A DNA stretch of 64,000 nt from Fabrea salina (Eukaryota > Ciliophora > Heterotrichea > Heterotrichida > Fabreidae): positions 124,001 to 188,000 of the forward strand of contig JALIHJ010000035.1 of NCBI GenBank assembly GCA_022984795.1, given 5' to 3'. Below the pieces are notes generated by a model. The model did no database searches. It was not told where the DNA came from and saw only the letters and a list, made by a program, of their open reading frames with translations. Positions 56,293-63,372 of this stretch are shown one piece after another. Every line of letters begins with the position of its first letter. The first letter of the stretch is position 1. The position numbers and the translations under genes were made by a program.

Positions 56293-56931
56293 TTAAAAGT
56301 CTTTTAAGTAATATAAAACTGAATTCGGAATGATTTCGTCCCTAAGTTCAGTGCCTAGCTCAAAGTCTTCTTGAGCAAGCAAGTTTTCTTCGTCCATGTC
56401 TTCGTCAGAGTCAGCTGCTTTCTTGACTCTGGACTCGAAGTACTTAAAAAACCCCCCTTCGAGTGCCTGGCCTTCTTTCCAGTGGATTTCTGTTCCTTGG
56501 GCTTTTGAAGGTTTTCCAAGTGTGTACTTCTTTTCTAAAACTGAGTTGTGCATAAAAGGGTTTTCTCTGAACTCAAACTGAAGAGTAAAGGAGTCCACCT
56601 GTGGATCAGAGTAGTACTTGATGTCAGCTAGGTGCTTGAGGAGTTCTTCGTCTTGAGGGTACACAAAAGAACTGCTGAGTTCGTTGTTTTTAAGCACAGT
56701 TAGCCAGTACCCTTCTTTGTTCCAGAGTAGCTGTGCTCTTTCAGAGTAGATTTCACAGTACTTCTCTTCATACTTGTTTTCTAGTTGCCTAAGCTCACTC
56801 AAATACTCAGAGTAAACTTCGTCCCTGTGTTTTTGAAGTTCAAGTATGGAGTGGATAAGTGGTCTCTCTTCTTCAGGAAGCAAAGAAGCAGCTTCTAAAG
56901 CCTTTTGTTCTTGAGCTTTCAATTCTTCCAT
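56293..56931 (-). CDS. Nucleosome assembly protein (NAP) family, short
   Basis: A 212-residue protein. A long helix (ILELQKHRDEVYSEYLSELR) leads into LENKYEEKYCEIYSERAQLL, the NAP dimerisation signature. Then come GYWLTVLKNNEL and LADIKYYSDPQVDSFTLQFEF (where the core strand region is clear), KKYTLGKPSKAQGTEIHWKE, and FFKYFESRVKKA. It lacks a long acidic tail, but has some acidity near the end (DSDEDMDEENLL). Such proteins carry H2A-H2B or H3-H4 and aid chromatin assembly. It lies near the H3/H4 pair with one gene between. Confidence 0.9.
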   Translation of the reverse strand: MEELKAQEQKALEAASLLPEEERPLIHSILELQKHRDEVYSEYLSELRQLENKYEEKYCEIYSERAQLLWNKEGYWLTVLKNNELSSSFVYPQDEELLKHLADIKYYSDPQVDSFTLQFEFRENPFMHNSVLEKKYTLGKPSKAQGTEIHWKEGQALEGGFFKYFESRVKKAADSDEDMDEENLLAQEDFELGTELRDEIIPNSVLYYLKDF

Positions 56932-56939
56932 TTATTACC

Positions 56940-57479
56940 TTAAGCTGAGCTTGACTTAGGGATTTTATCGATAGCTTGGTTTTTAATAGTTGTCCACTGC
57001 TGATTAGCAATTTCCAAAGCAGAGTTGATCTCTTCACTCTTCATTTTGTATAGAGGAGTCGCCACAAAACTTAAAACAGCCAGTGTCCACAAAAACCCTT
57101 CTGTCGAAAACAACTGTGACACAAAGGAGAACAGCACCAATCCAAGCAACAACTGGATGAACTTCTCAGTCGACCTTGGACTCAAGAATGCCTTAATCAT
57201 AGAGTTAGCTGAGTTGTAGCCGTAAGTTATAAGGTCTTCTAAGAGTTCTCTGGACACAAACTCGTAGTCGTCGTCGGGAAACTTGTTAGGATAAAGGGTC
57301 TGAAGAGCGTACAGAACAACCAGGTGAACTAGCAGTACCCAAGAAACTAAGCCTACCAAAGAGTAACCCTGAACTGCAAGCAAGTAAAAGAAACTAGTTA
57401 AGCAAGAAACTGCAAGCGTTGAAAGCTTAGGGTCATCCCAGCGAAGAACAGATACTACTTTTTGCCAGCCTTCTGCCAT
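56940..57479 (-). CDS. Reticulon-family ER membrane protein
   Basis: A 179-residue protein. It begins with WQKVVSVLRWDDPKLSTLAV, which fits the reticulon domain opening (VxDLLYWRxP). Two long hydrophobic hairpins follow: about 20-60 (CLTSFFYLLAVQGYSLVGLV) and about 107-140 (LLLGLVLFSFVSQLFSTEG), separated by a polar loop of about 45 residues (DDDYEFVSRELLEDLITYGYN). That is the reticulon layout. It shapes tubular ER with REEP-type proteins such as 9155-9616. The C-terminus is short and lacks a KKxx signal. Confidence 0.82.
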   Translation of the reverse strand: MAEGWQKVVSVLRWDDPKLSTLAVSCLTSFFYLLAVQGYSLVGLVSWVLLVHLVVLYALQTLYPNKFPDDDYEFVSRELLEDLITYGYNSANSMIKAFLSPRSTEKFIQLLLGLVLFSFVSQLFSTEGFLWTLAVLSFVATPLYKMKSEEINSALEIANQQWTTIKNQAIDKIPKSSSA

Positions 57480-57517
57480 TTATAGCTACAAAGTTAACTC
57501 AAGTAATTAAAGTTACA

Positions 57518-57928
57518 TTAGGATCTTTCGCCTCTAATTCTTCTAGCAAGTTGCATGTCTCTGGGCATGATAGTTACTCTTTTGGCGTGGATGGCGCAAA
57601 GGTTGGTGTCTTCGAATAGTCCCACCAAGTAAGCTTCAGCAGCTTCCTGAAGGGCCAACACAGCGCTGCTTTGGAACCTTAAGTCGGTTTTGTATTCTTG
57701 AGCGATCTCTCTGACAAGTCTTTGGAAAGGAAGTTTTCTGACTAAGAGTTCAGTGGATTTTTGATACTTGCGGATTTCACGAAGAGCCACAGTTCCAGGC
57801 CTGAACCTGTGGGGCTTCTTCAGTCCACCGGCAGTTCCAGATACCTTTTTGGCAGCTTTGGTAGCTAGGTGCTTTTTAGGGGTTTTTCCAGCAGGAGTTT
57901 TGCGAGCGGTAAGTTTAGTTCTTGCCAT
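57518..57928 (-). CDS. Histone H3, divergent N-terminal tail
   Basis: A 136-residue H3 with canonical core ([56 protein letters not shown]). The tail has changes at modification sites: [18 protein letters not shown] replaces ARTKQTARKSTGGKAPRK, so Lys4, Lys9, Lys14, Lys18, Lys23, Lys27 and Lys36 are kept but Ser10 is Thr, Thr11 is Pro and Ser28 is Val. It is divergent from H4; the 185-bp gap between the starts holds both promoters. A CCAAT box lies 71 nt upstream and a TATTTAAAGG box 23-32 nt upstream. Confidence 0.96.
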   Translation of the reverse strand: MARTKLTARKTPAGKTPKKHLATKAAKKVSGTAGGLKKPHRFRPGTVALREIRKYQKSTELLVRKLPFQRLVREIAQEYKTDLRFQSSAVLALQEAAEAYLVGLFEDTNLCAIHAKRVTIMPRDMQLARRIRGERS

Positions 57929-57950
57929 TATAATTCAAAATGCAGAGAAG

Positions 57951-57960
57951 CCTTTAAATA
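57951..57960 (-). promoter_or_regulatory. TATA-like box of the histone H3 gene
   Basis: TATTTAAAGG on the minus strand, 23-32 nt upstream of the H3 ATG. It resembles TATAAAAGG of H2B and TATAAAAAGG of H4 at almost equal distance. Confidence 0.5.
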
Positions 57961-57998
57961 TACACCAGCTATCCCTTTACTTCTGAATCTTGAATTTG

Positions 57999-58003
57999 AT
58001 TGG
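57999..58003 (-). promoter_or_regulatory. CCAAT box of the histone H3 gene
   Basis: CCAAT on the minus strand, 71 nt upstream of the ATG, within the 14-base word (57997-58010) that also precedes H2B. Confidence 0.55.
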
Positions 58004-58037
58004 TTGTTTTAGGTTAAAAAATGCACTTAGTAACTGT

Positions 58038-58042
58038 CCAAT
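58038..58042 (+). promoter_or_regulatory. CCAAT box of the histone H4 gene
   Basis: CCAAT on the plus strand (tgtccaatgag), 72 nt upstream of the H4 ATG, thus at the same distance as in H3 and H2B, though the flanking bases differ. Confidence 0.5.
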
Positions 58043-58081
58043 GAGATTTAAGATTGCAATAAAAGGGATAGATTAAGGGGG

Positions 58082-58091
58082 TATAAAAAGG
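58082..58091 (+). promoter_or_regulatory. TATA box of the histone H4 gene
   Basis: TATAAAAAGG, 23-32 nt upstream of the H4 ATG. A second tatataaa is directly before the ATG. Confidence 0.55.
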
Positions 58092-58113
58092 TGAGCGGGA
58101 GTGAGTATATAAA

Positions 58114-58431
58114 ATGGTAGTTAGAGGAAAAGGAGGCAAAGGACTTGGAAAAGTCGGAGCTAAAAAGACCCAGCGCAGAAAGATGATGAGAGAAAACATC
58201 CAAGGAATCACCAAACCTGCAATTAGGAGACTTGCAAGGAGAGGAGGAGTCAAAAGAATCTCAGGACTCATCTACGACGAAACCAGGCAAGTCTTGAAAG
58301 TCTTCCTCGAAGGCATTGTCAGGGACGCCGTTACCTACACCGAGCACGCCAGAAGAAAGACAGTCACTGCTTTGGACGTTGTTTACGCACTTAAAAGACA
58401 CGGAAGGACTCTTTACGGATTTGGATCCTAA
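58114..58431 (+). CDS. Histone H4, two residues longer in the basic patch
   Basis: A 105-residue H4; canonical H4 has 103 with Met. The core is conserved ([60 protein letters not shown]). The tail begins [20 protein letters not shown]: Ser1 is lost, Lys5, Lys8, Lys12 and Lys16 remain, and the basic patch after Lys16 is [11 protein letters not shown] in place of RHRKVLRDN, a two-residue insertion. In other eukaryotes that patch touches the H2A acidic patch and remodellers. The gene is convergent with TTC1, 21 bp apart. Confidence 0.96.
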   Translation: MVVRGKGGKGLGKVGAKKTQRRKMMRENIQGITKPAIRRLARRGGVKRISGLIYDETRQVLKVFLEGIVRDAVTYTEHARRKTVTALDVVYALKRHGRTLYGFGS

Positions 58432-58452
58432 TGTTAAATTAATGTTTTTCGT

Positions 58453-58947
58453 TCACTTTTGAAAGTTAATGCTGTAGCCCCCACCTTCGTTTTGGTTAAC
58501 TTGGAAGTTGTCCAAACTCAGTCCAAACTTCCCCAGCACAGTGTTTCCTAAGTCTTTGAGTTTAGACATCATTTCTGCTTTTTCTTGTTCGAAGTGCTGC
58601 TCAGCAAGTGAGTTGACTCTTTGTGTTAGCTGGGGGTCTATTTCTCCTTTGTCTACTTCTTCTTTGGCTTCTTTTATTCTGCCTTGTTCCACTAACACTC
58701 TAACTTTGCGTTCTCGTATTTTGGGGTAGTTAGGGTTGATTTCTAAGGCTTTGTCGCAGTAAGTAAGTGCTTTGCTGTAGTCACCTTCTTTTAAGTAGCA
58801 TGCACTGATGTTTCCGTAGCACACTGACTTCAAGTCGTCGGGTGCTTTTTCAGCTGCTTGTTCGTAGTAAGTGATTGCTTGTTCAGTTTGTCCTAGTCTA
58901 AAGTGTTCGTTTCCTTTTTCTTTAAGTTCTTCAGCCGATGTTTCCAT
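58453..58947 (-). CDS. TTC1: TTC1-like TPR co-chaperone
   Basis: A 164-residue protein with three TPR units: EELKEKGNEHFRLGQTEQAI, KSVCYGNISACYLKEGDYSK and PKIRERKVRVLVEQGRIKEA. The C-terminal MMSKLKDLGNTVLGKFGLSL and DNFQVNQNEGGGYSINFQ match TTC1, which binds Hsp70/Hsp90 and G proteins. It lacks the acidic N-terminal extension of the animal protein. It is divergent from the DHHC gene; only 9 bp lie between the starts. Confidence 0.85.
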   Translation of the reverse strand: METSAEELKEKGNEHFRLGQTEQAITYYEQAAEKAPDDLKSVCYGNISACYLKEGDYSKALTYCDKALEINPNYPKIRERKVRVLVEQGRIKEAKEEVDKGEIDPQLTQRVNSLAEQHFEQEKAEMMSKLKDLGNTVLGKFGLSLDNFQVNQNEGGGYSINFQK

Positions 58948-58956
58948 ATTGTATAA

Positions 58957-59964
58957 ATGGGCATCTGGATCTTTTTGGTTTACTTGGTTGTGTCAGGTTC
59001 AGTTATGTTTGTCTTGCTTTGTGTGAACCCCCAAGGTTCAGGGCCTTTATCTGCTCTTAGTAGGTTTTTTTACTCAAAGGTTCCTTTGTTCTGCAGAAAG
59101 TTTTCTGACAAAGTGTTTGGGGAAGGCTCTTCTTCTAGCTTTTCTTACTACGCACTGTACATCTTCAACCAGCCCAACCCAGTGTTCCAAGCGCTTTACC
59201 TTGCTTTAAGCATAGGAGGCTACATAGTTTACTTTTTGGAAGGGTTCCAGTACATCCCCAACCCTATGATTCCGGAGTTCCACAAGTACCTAGGTTCTTT
59301 GCTTTACTTAGTAGCTCTCATAACTTTTTTCTTGGCAAGCACTAAGTCCCCTGGAGAGGTTACTAGACACAATTCTTCTAAATACCAAAGCCTTTTCAAG
59401 TACGATAACTTAATTTTCAAGCCTGTAGAGTGCAGAACCTGCAAGTTGCCCAAGCCAGCTAGGTCTAAGCACTGCGGTATTTGCAAGTGCTGTGTGCCTA
59501 AGTGCGACCACCACTGCATCTGGATAAACCAGTGCGTAGGTTACTCTAACTACAAGTTCTTCTTGGCTTTTATTTTGTCACACAGCATGATTTGTCTTTA
59601 CGGGGCACAACTAGGAGTACTTATATTCCTGCACATTATTAAAAAAGACAAACTCTTAGAGTCTACGTTCACTGACAGTGCAGGTAACAAGTTTAGGGGG
59701 GACTTTTGGGTGGTGTTGCAGTATATAACACAGAGGTACGCAGCTTTGTTTTTCGTGGTGATTTTGTGTGTGGTTATAGGTGTGGTGTTGGCGGGGTTCT
59801 TTATTTATCACCTTTACATGATCAAAAAAAACATCACTACTAACGAAAGAATGAAAAGAATAGACCTTATGCTGGACACTAATAACTACGAAGAACCCCC
59901 TAATGCCTACGACAAAGGGTTCCTGAATAACTTAAACGAAGTCTTGGAAGCAGAACCTCTTTAA
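58957..59964 (+). CDS. DHHC-type protein S-acyltransferase
   Basis: A 335-residue membrane enzyme. A hydrophobic N-terminal helix (IFLVYLVVSGSVMFVLLCV) is followed by two more (LALSIGGYIVYFLEG; LLYLVALITFFLAS), then the Cys-rich domain VECRTCKLPKPARSKHCGIC and CCVPKCDHHCIWINQCVGY, with DHHC at 184-187, and then FFLAFILSHSMICLYG and FFVVILCVVIGVVLAGFFI. The Cys187 takes the acyl group. The pattern resembles ZDHHC4. It palmitoylates membrane proteins, probably at ER or Golgi. The C-terminal tail is acidic. Confidence 0.93.
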   Translation: MGIWIFLVYLVVSGSVMFVLLCVNPQGSGPLSALSRFFYSKVPLFCRKFSDKVFGEGSSSSFSYYALYIFNQPNPVFQALYLALSIGGYIVYFLEGFQYIPNPMIPEFHKYLGSLLYLVALITFFLASTKSPGEVTRHNSSKYQSLFKYDNLIFKPVECRTCKLPKPARSKHCGICKCCVPKCDHHCIWINQCVGYSNYKFFLAFILSHSMICLYGAQLGVLIFLHIIKKDKLLESTFTDSAGNKFRGDFWVVLQYITQRYAALFFVVILCVVIGVVLAGFFIYHLYMIKKNITTNERMKRIDLMLDTNNYEEPPNAYDKGFLNNLNEVLEAEPL

Positions 59965-59968
59965 GTAA

Positions 59969-60769
59969 CTACAAAGTTAAGTTTAAAACGTGGTGTTGCT
60001 TTTCACAGTACCTCAGCCAAGGGTGGCTGTTGATGTACCACTTGACGGCTTGTTTAATGTTTTTGTTTTCATAAAAGACTTGTGTGGACAAGTCCTGCCT
60101 TGTAACAGGGTCAACAGCTCCTGAGTGGGCAAAGCAGTCCTGTATGGAGCTTTTTTCGTAAGTCATTCCAGAAACAATAACTACTGGGTCTTGGAACATT
60201 TCTAAGCTCACTGGGCAGATAAGGCTTTCTAAATAGTTAGTTTCTTGCTTAGGGTTTAAAACTTTTTCTACTTTTTTCAGAAGGTTGGGATTCAGTACTC
60301 TGGTGTAGTGGCTAAGTATTTGACTGGACTCAACTAAGCTCTTCTCGTAGAGTTTGTAAGACATGATTGCTTTGATTTTGTAGATAAGTTCTTTGCAGTA
60401 CTCTTCAGTAGTTTGGACGTTTTTAGCAAATGATATGTCGATGGCAGACTGCGCGTACTGAAGGGCTTCTTTGAGTTCTTCAACTGTTTCGTCCTTGCCC
60501 ATAGAAGCAGTTGCTCTTGAAGCTACTATGTAACCTTTGATGTTTTCTTTGTCTTTGCGAACGGCTTGGATTCCGTCTAGTCTTGCTTGCATAAAATCTT
60601 TAACTTGTATGTAGCAAAGTCCCCTGTTTGAGTACAGAACTGAGTTTTTAGGGTCAGAGTCTATAGCTCTGGAGTACAGTTCTATGGCTTGGTGGTAGTT
60701 TCTGTTTTTAAAGGCTTGACTAGCTTCTTGTTTAAGAGTTTCAGAGGTTTTATAAGTGTTCCTTGACAT
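59969..60769 (-). CDS. STUB1: CHIP-like U-box E3 ubiquitin ligase with TPR domain
   Basis: A 266-residue protein. TPR units at about 8-110 (ETLKQEASQAFKNRNYHQAI; NSVLYSNRGLCYIQVKDFMQ) form the chaperone EEVD-binding part, and a charged helical hairpin (about 120-185) precedes the U-box at about 195-255: ICPVSLEMFQDPVVIVSGMT, YEKSSIQDCF, DPVTRQDLS. That is the CHIP/STUB1 order. It would mark Hsp70/Hsp90-bound clients for degradation. Its start and the start of the next gene are 7 bp apart, the shortest divergent gap in the window. Confidence 0.92.
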   Translation of the reverse strand: MSRNTYKTSETLKQEASQAFKNRNYHQAIELYSRAIDSDPKNSVLYSNRGLCYIQVKDFMQARLDGIQAVRKDKENIKGYIVASRATASMGKDETVEELKEALQYAQSAIDISFAKNVQTTEEYCKELIYKIKAIMSYKLYEKSLVESSQILSHYTRVLNPNLLKKVEKVLNPKQETNYLESLICPVSLEMFQDPVVIVSGMTYEKSSIQDCFAHSGAVDPVTRQDLSTQVFYENKNIKQAVKWYINSHPWLRYCEKQHHVLNLTL

Positions 60770-60776
60770 TATAAGT

Positions 60777-61514
60777 ATGCAAAAAAAAGCGGAACTGGAA
60801 GAGTACGAAAACGTTTTGTTGTGGGAGTTGTTGTCAGTAGATGACTCAGCTACTTACATCAGTTTGATGGACAAAGACGAACTAAATGCCGAAGACATGA
60901 CTTGGGAAGAAATCCAACCCTACATAAGAGCTCTTGGAGTAACTAGTCAAGACTTAGCCCAACCAAGCCCCAAAAACCTGGCCCCTCAACTCCAGGTCCA
61001 ACTTGAAAAAGTTTACTCCACCCTGAAAAGTATCTTTAACTCAGAACAGCCTGAACTTTTGATTTCTAAAGTTGCTCAAGAAAGAACAGCTTCTTACAGT
61101 AAACTTTCTGAAATAAAAAACAAACAAACACTGTGTGTCAAAAAGAACCTAGAAGTTTTAAAAGAGATCCAAGAAACACTCTCAGAGATCGAAAGCACCA
61201 TAGCAGAACAAGACAAAGAAAACACTGAGTGCAAGAAACTAGAAGTCAAAACACAGATTCTTTCTTTGAAAATAGAGTACCTAGACTCAGTGCTTGAACA
61301 AGAACTCTACAACTCAGAAACACTGCCTGCCCTTCAAAAGGTCAAACAACAACTTGAAGACTTTTTAGACGAACAAGAAGACCTCAAAGCCATTCTAAAC
61401 TCAAAGATCCAAAGGTTCGAACAAGACGAAACGCTCAAAGAAATTGCCCAGGAGTACTCTGAAGTAGTCACACAAATCAACGTAAAGAAAAGAGACCTTG
61501 CAAAACTTAAGTAA
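60777..61514 (+). CDS. Coiled-coil protein of unknown function
   Basis: A 245-residue protein from the ATG at 60777 (a GTG further upstream lies inside the neighbouring gene and is ignored). About 75 residues of acidic helical sequence (LLWELLSVDDSATYISLMDK) are followed by long coiled coil to the end (LEVLKEIQETLSEIESTIAE; QQLEDFLDEQEDLKAIL). It resembles microtubule-associated subunits in general, such as augmin-type coils, but there is no specific signature. Confidence 0.75.
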   Translation: MQKKAELEEYENVLLWELLSVDDSATYISLMDKDELNAEDMTWEEIQPYIRALGVTSQDLAQPSPKNLAPQLQVQLEKVYSTLKSIFNSEQPELLISKVAQERTASYSKLSEIKNKQTLCVKKNLEVLKEIQETLSEIESTIAEQDKENTECKKLEVKTQILSLKIEYLDSVLEQELYNSETLPALQKVKQQLEDFLDEQEDLKAILNSKIQRFEQDETLKEIAQEYSEVVTQINVKKRDLAKLK

Positions 61515-61523
61515 ATATTAAAA

Positions 61524-62765
61524 ATGCTGACCAAGTGTTTAAGGAGCTACTCAGGCTTGTGGCAAAAAGTCCCCATGGCACCTTCTGACCCTATTTTTGC
61601 TATGAATGAAAAGTTCTCTAAATTAAGAAGCATTAGAAAAGTTAACTTGGGAATAGGAGTATACAGGGACGACAACAACAAACCCTGGGTACTTCCAAGT
61701 GTCCAAAAAGCACAAGAAAGCTTACTCAACACTGATCACGAGTACCTCCCTATAGAAGGTCTTCAGTCCTTCAGAGACTCTATCATCCGCTTAACTCTAG
61801 GAGACTCAAACGTTGTCCGCGAAAACAGAGTAGCATCCTGTCAAACTCTTTCAGGAACAGGCGGGATGTCTCTTGCTTTTGAGTTTTTGAAGAGGTTCTC
61901 CCCTTCCAGAGCAGTATACATTCCAAAAGAAAGTTCCCACAGCTACAACCAACTCTTGAAAGGAATGACTACTAAAACCTACACTTACTTCAACATGGAC
62001 ACCAAAGGAGTGGACTTGGAAAACATGCTGGAGGACCTTTCTGAAGCTCCCAAAGGGTCTATAGTAGTTTTACAACCTTGTGGACACAACCCCACTGGAG
62101 CAGACCCCAACCATGACCAGTGGAACCAGATCCAGCAAGTCATGGCGGAAATGAGGCACCTTGCTTTGTTTGACTTTTCCTACCAAGGACTAGTCTCTGG
62201 AGACCCTCACCAAGACGCCTACCCAGTGCGGCTGTTTATGAACATGCAGAGCCCCACTATTGTGTCGCACAGTTGCTCAGCAAGTTTCGGGCTCTACGGA
62301 GAAAGACCAGGTTGCCTCTACATGCTCTGCGACAACTCAATAGAGACTGAAAGAGTAACTTCGCAACTAAAGATCCTAGCAAGGCCGCTTTACTCAAACC
62401 CTCCGCTCCACGGAGCCAAGATTGCAAGCAAGGTCTTGAATACAGACGAACTCCAGAAGCAGTGGCTCAAAGATCTCCAGACCATGCACACAAGGACCTG
62501 CCACATCAGGGAGATGCTTGTGGACTTTTTAAAAGAAAAAGGCTCTGAACATGACTGGTCGCACATTCAAAACCACTCCGGGTGGTTTTCGTATACTGGG
62601 TTGGCGCCTAAACTTTGCAGACAACTTTCAGAACGCCACAAAATCTTGATGACAGAAGACGGAAGGATCTCTGTAACAGGACTGAACACCAAAAACGTGG
62701 AGTACGTTGCTGAAGCTTTTGACAACGTGACAAGGTACGTACCCAAACTGAACCAAAGCTTATAA
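61524..62765 (+). CDS. Aspartate aminotransferase-like protein lacking the PLP lysine
   Basis: A 413-residue protein with mitochondrial GOT2 look: basic N-terminus (MLTKCLRSYSGLWQKVPMA), VNLGIGVYRDDNNKPWVLPS, LSGTGGMSLAF, PCGHNPTGADPNHDQW (Asn kept), ALFDFSYQGLVSGD (Asp and Tyr kept), SFGLYGERPG, DGRISVTGLN (Arg kept). The Schiff-base lysine, at S-Y-A-K-N-M-G-L-Y-G-E-R in family members, is replaced: here C-S-A-S-F-G-L-Y-G-E-R, with Ala253 at the lysine site. The ring-stacking Trp of PKPTWGNH is Ser138 (PKESSHSY). It cannot perform the normal transamination and may be a structural or regulatory pseudoenzyme. The frame is intact and long, so it is not a decayed gene. Confidence 0.92.
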   Translation: MLTKCLRSYSGLWQKVPMAPSDPIFAMNEKFSKLRSIRKVNLGIGVYRDDNNKPWVLPSVQKAQESLLNTDHEYLPIEGLQSFRDSIIRLTLGDSNVVRENRVASCQTLSGTGGMSLAFEFLKRFSPSRAVYIPKESSHSYNQLLKGMTTKTYTYFNMDTKGVDLENMLEDLSEAPKGSIVVLQPCGHNPTGADPNHDQWNQIQQVMAEMRHLALFDFSYQGLVSGDPHQDAYPVRLFMNMQSPTIVSHSCSASFGLYGERPGCLYMLCDNSIETERVTSQLKILARPLYSNPPLHGAKIASKVLNTDELQKQWLKDLQTMHTRTCHIREMLVDFLKEKGSEHDWSHIQNHSGWFSYTGLAPKLCRQLSERHKILMTEDGRISVTGLNTKNVEYVAEAFDNVTRYVPKLNQSL

Positions 62766-62784
62766 GTAAGCACCATTTTAATAA

Positions 62785-63084
62785 ATGCAAAGATCACTTC
62801 AGAGGTCTGTTCACTTAGCGGCTAGGAACTTGAAGCCTTTGAAAAAAGGAGACCCCGAAGCCGCCAAGCCAGTTTATGTGGAAGGCAACCGAGTGTTTCC
62901 TCCTACAGTTGACGAGTTTGGAAACGTAACATACTACCACGAGTTCCCTCAAGACTGGAAGCCTTTTTCTTACAACTACGTAGGACACGGTTGGCTTTTT
63001 GCGAGTCAAGTTCTTTTGTGGACAGCTGTTTTCTACTACGAATACCGAATGGAAAAGTTTTCGGAGAAACAGCGTGAAAACTAA
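62785..63084 (+). CDS. Small probable mitochondrial membrane protein
   Basis: A 99-residue protein: basic amphipathic N-terminus (MQRSLQRSVHLAARNLKPLK) like a presequence, a polar middle (YYHEFPQDWKPFSYNYVGHG), one membrane helix (WLFASQVLLWTAVFYYEYRM) and a short charged tail. Such proteins are common as small accessory subunits of respiratory complexes I or IV. No family signature is strong enough to name it. It lies just after the mitochondrial-type aminotransferase-like gene. Confidence 0.7.
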   Translation: MQRSLQRSVHLAARNLKPLKKGDPEAAKPVYVEGNRVFPPTVDEFGNVTYYHEFPQDWKPFSYNYVGHGWLFASQVLLWTAVFYYEYRMEKFSEKQREN

Positions 63085-63102
63085 CTAACAACCCTTAGTT
63101 AA

Positions 63103-63309
63103 TTAGACTTCTTTTCCTTTAGTTAGAGAGTTGAGCTTGACTTGGAGGTACAGTGCTGACACAAACAAAATAAGTATAGCTATAGACTCTCCGTAAACTA
63201 TTAGAGTTTTGGTCTTTTCTTCGTTTATTTTATCTAAGAAAACTTTTAGTTGTTGGTTTTGCTTGACTTTTTTTAAACTTGAAACTAAGGAGCTGTAAGC
63301 CTTTTCCAT
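63103..63309 (-). CDS. Small single-helix membrane protein, unknown
   Basis: A 68-residue frame with a charged N-terminal helix (SLKKVKQNQQLKVFLDKINE) and one membrane helix (TLIVYGESIAILILFVSALY) near the C-terminus, ending TKGKEV. The composition is that of a real membrane protein rather than a chance frame, and the ATG sits after an A/T-rich leader. No family recognised. Confidence 0.6.
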   Translation of the reverse strand: MEKAYSSLVSSLKKVKQNQQLKVFLDKINEEKTKTLIVYGESIAILILFVSALYLQVKLNSLTKGKEV

Positions 63310-63372
63310 AATTTTATAATACTAAATTAGGTTGTTTAAACACTTGAAAATTCTCTGTAAATTAATTAAAAC

